DNA from: Achatina immaculata
Lineage: Eukaryota > Mollusca > Gastropoda > Stylommatophora > Achatinidae
Direction: 5' to 3'
Assembly (NCBI GenBank): GCA_009760885.1
Contig: CM019708.1
Location: 186,001 to 250,000, forward strand
DNA length: 64,000 bases
This document shows, in pieces, positions 56,701-62,302 of the stretch (its first letter is position 1; each line of letters starts with the position of its first letter). The translations under genes and the position numbers were made by a program. A model generated the notes under the pieces. The model did not search any database. It was not told where the DNA came from and saw only the letters and a program-made list of their open reading frames with translations.

Positions 56701-59434
56701 TTAAAAATCTTGACAACATAAGGAATTCAAAAGTTATAAGCAAAAAAATCAAGTTAAGATTATTTAATTCAAATGTGATATACACCCTCATTTATGCATG
56801 TGAAAGCTGGAAATCAACTAAAGAAATAGACAAGAAATTAGACTCTTTTGAAAACAAATACCTAAGGAAAATACCTGGTATAAATTGGAACGAATTCAAG
56901 AACAGTCCACAGATAAAACAGATGAGCAAACAACAACTTGTCTTATGGGTGATCAGAAAAAGAAGATGGACATATGTAGGCCATGTGATGAGAAGAAACA
57001 ATCAGAGAATACCAAGACACAATATCAAGTGGAGCACAACATGCCAAAGAAAAAGAGGTAGACCACATGAAACTCTAAAGAGGACATTGGTAAGAGAGGC
57101 CAAATTAGTGGACATAAAATCCCTTAATGAGGTTGAAAAACTCACTGAAAACAGGAAAACTTGGTGAACTATCATGCAAGCCCTATGTGATGTCTAATGG
57201 CACTGGAAGGATGTAAGATGTAAGTGTTCTAAAAGAAAGAAATGATAATATTGATTCCTGTTTGCAAACTGCCTCATTATTTTTGTATGGCTCCATGAAT
57301 ATGTTTTGTTCTTACATCTTACATCTTTTTTTTTCTTTTATTTATAATACCTGCTGCTACACAAATAAATAAACGTGGTGAAAAATTCTTACTAATTTTA
57401 CTCTTCACAAAGTTTTAAGGACTGTTATTGCCGGAGGTGGGGTGGAGAATTCGATCTCCACTCCAACGCCGTGCATCTCAAACAGCCTCTGGCAGTCAAG
57501 TCCAGCTCCTGGCCTTCCCGTGGCAGAACTGTTGAACCTGACAGGAGAAGGTGCGTGGGCGAATATCTGGTGCCTGAAAACCAGATATTTAGGGTAGATG
57601 AGTGGCACGTTTGGTAGCTCATCTACCGCTGTTGGCGAGATTCTTAGCTGCCGTGCGTGGAGCGGTGCTCCTCCCGGCCAATGAAGAAAAGTGCAAATGG
57701 GGTTGCTGCACAGCATCACTGCGGAAAAGGTGGTAGAAATGATAAAGTGAAGGAAACAGTCAAATCATGGCACCTCTGGTCTGGAGGTCGGCCACGTCCT
57801 GAGTGCAGTCATATCGGGTGAAAAGCATGAACCAGCTTGTCCCAGAGGTTAAGACACTGCTGGTGAGACTCTTCGAATGCCACACATGGAGTGTAGCTCC
57901 TCCTGGTCAAGGAAGAAAATGCGGAAAAGAAATAAAGGTTGCTGTGCAGCGTTGACGTCAAAATGTGGTGGAAAGGATAATGTGAAATTTAATCGGTATG
58001 TCCATTAGTATCGCTGCGAGAGCTACACATACCACCGCGCCTCTGCTCTAGAGGCCGGCCGCGTCTGAAATACACCTACACTGGTGAAATTTGCCTAAAC
58101 CGGCACACACCAGGGATGAAACTTGATGGCTAGACATGTCATGCCACCTCCGCTCTAGAGGTCGGTCACGCCTGATATACACCCATACTGGTGAATTATG
58201 CCTAAACCGGCTCACACCAGGGGTGAATCTTGAAGGCAACGCATGTCACAGTACCTCTGCTCTAGAGGTCGGTCACGTCCCAAACACGCCCATACTGGGT
58301 TAATATGCCTAAACCGGCTCAACCCAGGGGTGGAAGTCACTAGTGGCAAGGATTTGTCCTCCTGGACAAAAGCTCCATCCTGGTCACAACTAGGAAGGGT
58401 AGCAGCCACGACCACAAAATGCTGAAGTCGGAGACACTGGACCAGGGAAGTCTAGATAGGCAACCACCTCTCACCCGGCGGGGATGTTTGCGTATCCTAA
58501 TCACGTTGAGGTTTTCCAGTCAGAAAGTCCAACTCTGGACTAGATGGGCAACCACCTCTCACCCGGCGGTGATACACGGGTATCTCAAAACACGTCGAGG
58601 TTTTCCGATGAGAAGGTCCAACTCTGGCCTGGGTGGGCTACCACCTCTCACCTGGCGGGGATACGCTGATATCCTAAACACGTCGAGGTCTTCCGGTGAG
58701 AAAGTCCAACTCTAGACTAAACTGGTGCAACGAAAACCACGGTGTCACGCAATCCGCTTCAGAGACCCACCAAGAATACAGGCTAAAGCCCTGCGATACT
58801 CTGAACCTCTTGTGGTCCTCTCGGGGATCTCGTGTGGTCCTTTCAGGGACCACACAAGAGACCACGGGACCTAACGAGGACCACAGGCGTAAATTCAGTA
58901 GGATCACAGTGCAGTCTTGGTGGTAGAAGCAAACAAAGAAAAAGATATTCTTCACAAAACTATTTATCAAATTCCCTTCACACAGGTACTGATGCAAATA
59001 CAGTGAGACCAATGGTAGATTTGCTATGAAGGAATAACTAAGAATATTTAAAGTGATGAAAATGCAACAGATTTCCTTTTTGCATTTTCACTATTTATCT
59101 TTCTCCTTCTCTTCTCCAAACTCTTTTTTTGCCTCTTTATCTTAGTCAGTTTTGCACACTGATACTTTTTTCTCTTCCTAGTGAGACATTTGCTGTCCTG
59201 GGTGAGCTGGACAAGTGGGTCCCTATGTCACATCTAAGGGTCAACAGTATCCAACAGACTGGAGTTGGCATCTTTGTCCAGATAATGGTACAAGCAAAAG
59301 AAGTTGTGACCTTTACTTATTATGCTGCTAGCCAAAGTGAACTGAAGACAGTTGTGTGTGATAACAGCAAGAGTTCTACACCAGCTCTAAGTACCCTCAT
59401 CAGCATTCCCAGTGGTACATGTACTGTAGCATGA
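36399..59434 (+). CDS. Gene B: uncharacterised secreted-family protein, complete 18-exon gene
   Basis: Exons: 36399-36459, 37708-37856, 39052-39198, 39583-39737, 39823-40060, 42178-42283, 43288-43384, 44238-44333, 44618-44668, 44955-45045, 45816-45878, 50026-50205, 50456-50594, 51729-51837, 54203-54275, 55270-55419, 55572-55717 and 59182-59434. They sum to 2304 nt, 767 residues plus stop, all GT-AG and in phase. Residues 1-17 (MKSAIITFVIFETICRA) look like a signal peptide. An upstream in-frame ATG at 36387 would add four residues; I prefer 36399 because it gives the more typical leader. Motifs: YWTDNG near 280-285, LQFDSWWY near 320-327, NGGP near 376, ILYEQDWL near 414-421, STGPVGPGDEIG near 545. 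The family is extracellular and found in invertebrates, with no activity I can cite; a glycoside-hydrolase-like barrel is inference. Paralogue of gene A. Tandem arrays sit on its splice and poly(A) signals. Confidence 0.88.
36552..36698 (+). repeat. (ATCT)n microsatellite in gene B intron 1
   Basis: About 35 tetranucleotide ATCT/TATC units from 36563 to 36685 with a few ATCC variants, then CT-rich sequence. Begins about 90 bp after the exon 1 donor. Confidence 0.95.
36700..37707. other. Gene B intron 1 sequence, nothing recognised
   Basis: Unassigned AT-rich sequence. A T run at 37533-37547 ends in CTAG, an unused acceptor-like site before the accepted exon 2 acceptor at 37707. Confidence 0.5.
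37708..37856 (+). CDS. Gene B exon 2
   Basis: 149 nt after GCCCAG, encoding FQVKVYRNGSYSLVVNNVVW to LYSLSDGSLK and ending at AAG|GTTTGT. The last 13 or so bases plus the donor are the seed of the 30-bp array that follows, so 12 more potential in-frame donors lie downstream at 30-bp steps. Confidence 0.8.
37844..38240 (+). repeat. 30-bp minisatellite amplifying the 5' splice site of gene B exon 2
   Basis: Twelve 30-bp units fill 37861-38220 exactly, after the seed formed by the exon 2 end. The core is GGATCTCTCAAG|GTTTGT. GT occurs at 37857 and every 30 bp to 38217, thirteen in all; twelve read AAG|GTTTGT and the one at 38127 reads AAC|GTCTGT. The unit keeps the exon frame open as VCILYHGSLK, with no stop until 38340, so a downstream donor would extend exon 2 by multiples of ten residues. 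Other frames are also open, so openness alone does not prove translation. Confidence 0.93.
38243..39051. other. Gene B intron 2, nothing recognised
   Basis: AT-rich with an A run at 38340-38358. No exon or repeat element recognised. Confidence 0.5.
39052..39198 (+). CDS. Gene B exon 3
   Basis: 147 nt (49 codons, phase 0 to 0) between CAACAG and GTAAAG, encoding LIGTAKGGGSDKFGPWSSTI and KVPAAIFTQ. Confidence 0.85.
39583..39737 (+). CDS. Gene B exon 4
   Basis: 155 nt between CTGTCAG and GTAAGT, encoding VISKFPSFGLKPPGPDLGFL and AGYMAGYSNMLMG. It ends inside a Lys codon completed by exon 5. Confidence 0.87.
39823..40060 (+). CDS. Gene B exon 5
   Basis: 238 nt between TCAACAG and GTATTA, encoding KHVLTGTKGGPVVLFDN, ISPVSQFMATSNE and SWGIMGLVNTVPVGYSADF. 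It is the longest internal exon. Confidence 0.87.
40240..40430 (+). repeat. 31-bp tandem repeat with CAG|GTATGT in gene B intron 5
   Basis: About six 31-bp units: CACTGACATATGTAACAG followed by GTATGTATTTTTT. Each joins a T tract, a branch-like CTGAC, an acceptor-like AACAG and a donor-like GTATGT. It begins about 180 bp after the exon 5 donor. It does not encode a recognised exon. Confidence 0.88.
40907..41795 (+). mobile_element. LINE-C fragment, RT to C terminus
   Basis: Starts with CVLSPDLFSLYSENIL-like coding, then GIKIGGYNINNLRYADDTVL with an intact YADD box, QKFKYLGAVITSDGKCRTEI, YGSESWTIGKSAQ and RRSPTELMACMKDRVLWRSI, ending in (TGA)n. Frame breaks at about 41190 and 41470. It lies in gene B intron 5. 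Confidence 0.85.
42178..42283 (+). CDS. Gene B exon 6
   Basis: 106 nt between ACACCAG and GTTTGT, encoding AVQSWGNYMTTLYQK and LTIHYLGYWTDN plus a split Gly codon. The YWTDNG motif is what most suggests a barrel-type hydrolase active-site strand (inference). Confidence 0.87.
42438..42700 (-). mobile_element. tRNA-derived SINE, best preserved copy
   Basis: Minus strand: head GGTGTCTGAGTGGCGAAGTG with box A, box B GGTTCGAATCC (complement at about 42631-42641) fitting the Pol III consensus GGTTCGANTCC, then CCCAGTCACCCAGCTGTAG and the 3' end GATTACCTTTAC, followed by an A/T run. It lies right after exon 6. Confidence 0.87.
42701..43287. other. Gene B intron 6 remainder, nothing recognised
   Basis: Unassigned AT-rich sequence between the SINE and exon 7. 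Confidence 0.5.
43288..43384 (+). CDS. Gene B exon 7
   Basis: 97 nt between CTTTCAG and GTAAGT, encoding AFYYYNTEKSKNYETTITDV and IHELDIPF. Phases fit exons 6 and 8. Confidence 0.87.
43385..44237. other. Gene B intron 7, nothing recognised
   Basis: AT-rich. No repeat family recognised. Confidence 0.5.
44238..44333 (+). CDS. Gene B exon 8
   Basis: 96 nt between CATACAG and GTGAAG, encoding YLQFDSWWYLKGEQQG and NIFPDGF. Paralogous to 4-99. Confidence 0.88.
44618..44668 (+). CDS. Gene B exon 9
   Basis: 51 nt between CTGTAG and GTAAGA, encoding YLYEKTKLPIGCHNKF plus a split Trp. Paralogous to 1231-1281. Confidence 0.87.
44955..45045 (+). CDS. Gene B exon 10
   Basis: 91 nt between TTTTAG and GTAAAA, encoding DGDTTYAKYNGGPFNF and LAVPDDS. 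Paralogous to 5566-5656. Confidence 0.87.
45046..45815. other. Gene B intron 10, nothing recognised
   Basis: A T run and G run at 45100-45125. The rest is unassigned. Confidence 0.5.
45816..45878 (+). CDS. Gene B exon 11
   Basis: 63 nt, phase 0 to 0, between TTCCAG and GTATTT, encoding KFWPYLFNTTQNWGKFILYE plus Gln. Single copy here; the equivalent exon of gene A is duplicated. Confidence 0.88.
46021..46051 (+). repeat. (CTG)n microsatellite in gene B intron 11
   Basis: About eight perfect CTG/TGC triplets. Confidence 0.9.
46860..47665 (+). pseudogene. hAT-like transposase remnant
   Basis: Broken plus-strand reading. About 46960-47050 gives RPMNQGKYYNIANAITRWVV. About 47540-47640 gives ASPVTAVPCECSFSKSG then FVVKRRKSIPRTDLG, which resembles the hAT C-terminal dimerisation motif (PxTSVPxERxFSxAGxIV) from family knowledge. 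Stops and a tandem array interrupt it. It lies in gene B intron 11. Confidence 0.6.
47222..47345 (+). repeat. 17-bp tandem repeat inside the hAT-like remnant
   Basis: About seven units of CAACTTGATAACATTAA with G/A variation, immediately following the transposase-like part and before the C-terminal motif. Confidence 0.88.
48222..49297 (-). mobile_element. LINE-A copy, RT and C terminus (decayed)
   Basis: Minus 49021-49266 encodes LYNGYVCAVKTEEGMSEWF and MKQGCILSPLLF. 48701-49042 encodes IEDLDFADDITLI and VNQFAYPGSYLDQDGDTRK. The 3' end shows the C-terminal GDQKRKMDICRACDEK-like shifted frame. It lies in intron 11. Confidence 0.85.
49298..50025. other. Gene B intron 11 end, possible DNA-transposon trace
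   Basis: Minus-strand open stretches 49392-49595 and 49522-49731 have HTH-like spacing, but I cannot name a family. On the plus strand HHFVHSQGDHF-type wording near 49865 hints at a transposase end. Too weak for a call. Confidence 0.25.
50026..50205 (+). CDS. Gene B exon 12
   Basis: 180 nt between TTTTAG and GTGAGT, encoding DWLNRETDDNAVMLNDLFMA to EIPVVTQ. Confidence 0.88.
50456..50594 (+). CDS. Gene B exon 13
   Basis: 139 nt between TTTTCAG and GTTACT, encoding ARVSRDYQPGNRQWNIGITS and APFKDTFWTSEKQPGNTY. The donor GTTACT is poor compared with the others in the gene. It opens the intron that ends in the amplified acceptor. Confidence 0.86.
50725..51058 (+). repeat. Pyrimidine-rich block in gene B intron 13
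   Basis: (TC)n at 50729-50763 then T/C-dominated sequence to about 51050. It is the only strong pyrimidine tract of this intron and lies about 680 bp before the exon 14 acceptor, with the 46-bp array in between. Confidence 0.8.
51060..51745 (+). repeat. 46-bp minisatellite amplifying the 3' splice site of gene B exon 14
   Basis: Fifteen copies of AGATCTAACAGAAC, the last being the start of exon 14. Typical unit 46 bp: AAAATCAACCAG|ATCTAACAG, then AACCTAATACAATAAATC and ATTATTC. Units next to the exon are nearly uniform, while those before about 51300 vary. 46 is not a multiple of three, so use of an upstream acceptor shifts the frame. The array is A-rich with little pyrimidine tract before each CAG. 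Confidence 0.93.
51729..51837 (+). CDS. Gene B exon 14
   Basis: 109 nt after CAACCAG, ending at GTAAGA, encoding LTEPHTRLQALISTLSTGPV and YINKSLLM. The acceptor and the first 16 or so exon bases form the last unit of a 46-bp minisatellite. The acceptor was fixed by matching the phase and length of 19164-19272. Confidence 0.83.
51897..52724. repeat. Palindrome split by a LINE-B insertion
   Basis: Left arm AAATAAATACACCTATTTGC (to ATATATATATAT) and right arm GCAAATAGGTGTATTTATTT are exact complements over about 27 bp. The LINE-B piece lies between two copies of GCAAATAG (51941-51949 and 52696-52703), its target-site duplication. Confidence 0.85.
51950..52695 (+). mobile_element. LINE-B 3' fragment with target-site duplication
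   Basis: 5'-truncated in the RT just after the YADD box: GxEKLIMSVRKNSEEQNLYL to VESFEYVGSLLTSSGDTMRE, stop at 52252, then the C-terminal arm IEEGWLVKRIKQRKLKYFGH and the tail GCAAATGAATAAATGAATG. Flanked by GCAAATAG. Gene B intron 14. Confidence 0.87.
52749..52948 (+). mobile_element. LINE-A 3'-end fragment
   Basis: About 200 bp matching the LINE-A C terminus (TGGGATGCAACAGTACAAAG to GACATGGAAAGAATGTAAG) and ending in the ATGTAAGATGTAAG tail. Confidence 0.72.
53485..53725 (+). mobile_element. Further LINE C-terminal fragment
   Basis: Reading gives RQLRYFGHVKRHNTIMKMLL, EGKIKG and a broken WVDNIKRWTGTSLA-like part, ending GAAATGATGATGACG. The RYFGHVxR motif is common at LINE C termini. The family differs from A-E. 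Confidence 0.65.
53726..54202. other. Gene B intron 14 end
   Basis: Contains three imperfect copies of ACTAGTTTACTATTACAGAC at about 53900, 53950 and 54005. Otherwise unassigned. Confidence 0.55.
54203..54275 (+). CDS. Gene B exon 15
   Basis: 73 nt between ATTGCAG and GTAGGA, encoding CCDADGLILKPAKPATAIDD. Paralogous to 20251-20323. Confidence 0.86.
54276..54720. other. Gene B intron 15 start, nothing recognised
   Basis: AT-rich, unassigned. Confidence 0.5.
54722..55005 (+). mobile_element. LINE-B 3' fragment
   Basis: Starts TCAGTATTGAAGATGGCTGG, continues with KRKRGRPRRRW coding at about 54838, and ends GGACATGCAAATGACTGACT. Confidence 0.8.
55270..55419 (+). CDS. Gene B exon 16
   Basis: 150 nt between CTCACAG and GTTAGT, encoding AAFKSPYAGPDGEVYTTYT and FFGIVVAADLSNDYSLTPA. 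Paralogous to 25104-25253. Confidence 0.87.
55572..55717 (+). CDS. Gene B exon 17
   Basis: 146 nt between TTAACAG and GTAAGT, encoding FPTSLAFSAKNPKKLFQFSN and CSIKDFCLYYTS. Paralogous to 25581-25726. Confidence 0.87.
55905..56150 (-). mobile_element. Penelope-like end fragment, diverged
   Basis: AAAGTAGGAACAGCTTTATT and AATTAACGAGC match the Penelope end at 17893, with ATTCACATGAAT further on. Homology fades before 56150. Confidence 0.62.
56165..57222 (+). mobile_element. LINE-A copy, RT and C terminus
   Basis: Encodes VCAVKTDEGMSEWFQIETGV, KQGCILSPLLFGIAIDFI, a shifted IFDFADDITLIS box, YACESWKSTKEIDKKLDSFE, WVIRKRRWTYVGHVMRRNNQ and RKRGRPHETLKRT. Tail GGATGTAAGATGTAAG. Several frameshifts. 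Gene B intron 17. Confidence 0.86.
57405..58925. repeat. GC-rich internally repetitive block in gene B intron 17
   Basis: Base composition jumps to GC-rich here. Two tandem-like copies of a section with GTGGAGxGxxGCTCCTCC (about 57655 and 57888). About four copies of a segment with AGAGGTCGGTCACG then CCTAAACCGGCTCA (57772-58330). Three to four copies of a roughly 80-bp unit with CAACCACCTCTCACC, CGGCGGGGAT and GAAAGTCCAACTCT (58455-58712). Then palindromic CTCGGGGATCTCGTGTGGTC-type sequence. No coding identified. It may be the untranslated 5' region of an unidentified retroelement. Confidence 0.75.
59182..59434 (+). CDS. Gene B terminal exon with stop codon
   Basis: 253 nt after TTCCTAG, encoding ETFAVLGELDKWVPMS and VCDNSKSSTPALSTLIS, ending CTVA and TGA. 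The intron before it (55718-59181) holds a Penelope end, a LINE fragment and a GC-rich repeated block. Confidence 0.9.
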
Positions 59435-59510
59435 AGTCTGCCCACAGCTGTAAGCTGTCATGGCTGTGTCTGTTTACTGAGACATTTGAAGACTAACATT
59501 TCATAGTCAT

Positions 59511-59736
59511 ATTCCAATAAGCAGAAAGTATCTACAATAAACAGATGATGTTCTATTTAGTTTTTAATAACTTTGTTTTCAAAATATATACCAATAAGCA
59601 GAAATTATCTACAATAAACTTATGATATTTGATCTATTTAGCTTTTATCAACTTTGTTTTCTAAATATATTCCAATAAGCAGAAATTATCTGCAATAAAC
59701 GTATGATATTTGGTTTATTTAGTTTTTATTAACTTT
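59511..59736 (+). repeat. Triplicated 3'-UTR unit, each with AATAAA
   Basis: Three imperfect copies of a 77-81 bp unit, each starting near CCAATAAGCAGAAA (59514, 59591, 59672). Each carries a poly(A) signal AATAAA (59536, 59613, 59694) and a T-rich stretch with TTTGTTTTC or similar. It starts about 77 nt after the gene B stop codon, so any of three signals could define the mRNA end. A genomic run of A follows at about 59737. Confidence 0.8.
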
Positions 59737-59756
59737 AAAAAAAAAAAAAAGCACTT

Positions 59757-59948
59757 CTTTTCAATGTCACTGGAGCATGTGGCAGGAATGGTGTTAGTCC
59801 CCATGCTTCCATTCACCTGTCAGTGCAGAAAAGGTGATGTGCTCAGTATCTCATTTTTTTCTGTCTCTGGGACAGCTAGGTACCTATTTATATAGTTGCA
59901 CTGACTAGAGCGTTACTGACCTGAACTGAACCACTCCACCATCACTTT
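59757..59948 (-). mobile_element. SINE-like fragment, strongly diverged
   Basis: Minus-oriented resemblance to the local SINE: GGTACCTATTTATA at the position of GGTACCCATTTCTA, CACCTGTCAGTGCAG, and CTGAACCACTCCACCATCAC where the tRNA head should be. Confidence 0.5.
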
Positions 59949-60880
59949 TACAGACTGACCACTTCTTTATGTATAATCTTACAAGTGTAAAATTAAATCA
60001 GTCAATATGTCCTGGTTTTTTTTTAACATATTAATCCCATATTTCAGTACTATTCAAAATTTATTGCTGTATCTGTTCTTTTCTTATTTTAACATAAAAT
60101 TCTGTACTGATTTAAAATAATCCGTTGCCAAAAGCTTTTGTCACAATGCCCTAGATTTAACATGTTGCTTTCATTTGCATATCACCATTTGATCATTTAT
60201 AAAAAAAAATGTAACTGTCACACTGTGCTAGATAGTTTTATAGTTTTTTGATGAGAGAGAAGAGAAATGATGATTGTAGTCAGAATGGTTCTAGTAACAA
60301 GTATGAGGCAGTTGTGTATAGTTCAGTTTTACAGAAAGCGTGAAAAAAATGAATAGGAACAAGAGTGGCAGAAAGTAAGATGAGCATGTGTAACCAAGAA
60401 CATACAACTATCCAATATATTTGGCAAAAGTCTTTTTCAAGGACCACATATAAAAACAATAGAACACAAAATTAAAAATTAATTAAAAACTTAACATTTT
60501 GGTATCCTTGTAAGAAAGATGGGCACAAAATGTGTCCAGATAGATGTAAGTAAGCACAAAGTGGAAGCAGGCAGTTTGCTAAGAAATAAGATAATGGGAT
60601 GATAACAAAGGATGCCAGATGGTAAACAACAAGGTATTATGCCTCAGATATTCCCAACTTGCTCCCATTGGATAACTATGGCCTAAACAAATCTGCCCCT
60701 ATGATGCAGATAATATAAGTGAGAAAAACAATATATGGAGGGAGTGGATAAGGGAAGGTTCAGAATGAATAGAGATTACTGAAAGGGCAAGACATCTTGC
60801 TTAGGATGCCTAAACAAAGAAGCTATCAAAACCCTCTAGTGACAGAGAATAAGGATAGAAGGGGTTGGAAAATTCAGCTT
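59949..60880. other. Downstream of gene B, nothing recognised
   Basis: AT-rich intergenic sequence. Confidence 0.5.
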
Positions 60881-60883
60881 ATG

Positions 60884-61074
60884 GAAATAATGCGAAAAAG
60901 AAAGAGAGGAAGACCAAGGTGAAAATGGTTGCAAGACATCGTTGATGATCTGCAAATGGATGCACCAGCAGCAGACCATCTTGTTCACAACTGAGAGGGC
61001 TAAAGGAGTGCTTTTAGGGAGGCAAAGTTCCACAAGGGACATGCAAATGAATGTATGAATGAATGAATGAGTGA
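60884..61074 (+). mobile_element. LINE-B 3'-end fragment
   Basis: GAAAAAGAAAGAGAGGAAGA followed by the usual last 160 bp and the tail GAATGTATGAATGAATGAAT. Confidence 0.78.
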
Positions 61075-61079
61075 AATGT

Positions 61080-61482
61080 GAAGCATGATCCATGAGTAAG
61101 AGAGTACAGCAAGAAATGGAGGCCATGGAAATGTGGTTCATAAGAAGGATGTTGAAGGTACCATGGACAGCCAAGAAAACCAGTGGAGAAGTCTTAAGAG
61201 AGGCTGGAGTTAAAAGGCAAATTACAGCACAGATCAGAGGCAGACAAGCGAGATTTGTAGGACATTTTCTGAGAAGAGGAAAATTGGAACATATTGTGGC
61301 AACTGGAAAAATTGAGAGAAAAAGAGACAGAGGAAGACAGAGAGAGAAGTTACTGGATGGACTGTCAGTATGGCTAAGAAGAAAGTCACCAGCAGATCTC
61401 ATAATCAAGTCTAAATACAGGGAGTTGTGGAGAGAAATGATCACTTACACAACGCAGCACGGCACTTGATTGATTGAGCGGA
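61080..61482 (+). mobile_element. LINE-D 3' fragment, open frame
   Basis: 61092-61469 is open: MEAMEMWFIRRMLKVPWTAK, RGRQARFVGHFLRRGKLEH, RRKSPADLIIKSKYRELWRE. It is the C-terminal arm of a LINE RT protein. Ends CACTTGATTGATTGAGCG. Confidence 0.8.
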
Positions 61483-61592
61483 CTTTATGCTGTTTGGAAT
61501 GTAGCACAACGCCCTAAATATTAATTAAGTTTTACAAAGTGAAAGTGGTTGTGAATAAGCATGATGCTAAAACATTATATGCACTAGAATAA

Positions 61593-62302
61593 CTAACATC
61601 TTACATCCCTCCCGTGCCATTAAACGTCACATAGGGCTCGCATAGTTGTTTGCCAAGTTTTACTGTCCTCGGCAAGTTTTTCAACTTCATCAATGGGTGT
61701 TACGCCTACTAAACTGGCTTCTCTTAACAATGTTCTCTTTAGAATTTCACGTGGTCGACCTCTTTTTCTTTGGCCTGTAGTGCTCCACTTGATAGCTTGT
61801 CTTGGTATTCTCTAATTGTTTCTTCTCATCACATGGCCTACATATGTCCATCTTCTTTTTCTGATCACCCATAAGACAGGTTGTTGTTTGCTCATCTGTC
61901 TTATCTCTGTGTTCTTCTTGAATTTGCTCCAGTTTATACCAAGCATTTTCTTTAGGCATTTGTTTTCAAAAGAGTCTAATTTCTTGTCTATTTCTTTAGT
62001 TGATTTCCAGCTTTCGCATGCTTAAATGAGTGTGGATATCACATTTGAATTGAATAATCTTAACTTGGTTTTTGTGCTTATAACTTTTGAATTCCTTGTT
62101 CTCAAGATTCTTGAAGGTCAAAGCTGCTTTTGCAATTCTAATTCTAACTTCCTTTCTGGTGTCACCATCCTGGTCTACGTAACTGCCGAGATATGCAAAC
62201 TGATTGACTTCTTCAATATCTGTCCCTTCTACGTGTATTTTTCCATTTTGATTAATGGGAAGTTTCATTATTTTTGTTTTGTCCTTGTTAATTTCAAGTC
62301 AA
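61593..62302 (-). mobile_element. LINE-A 3' fragment
   Basis: Minus 61996-62268 encodes VNQFAYLGSYVDQDGDTRKE. The C-terminal part at 61620-61950 matches the other copies, in shifted frames. Confidence 0.8.
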
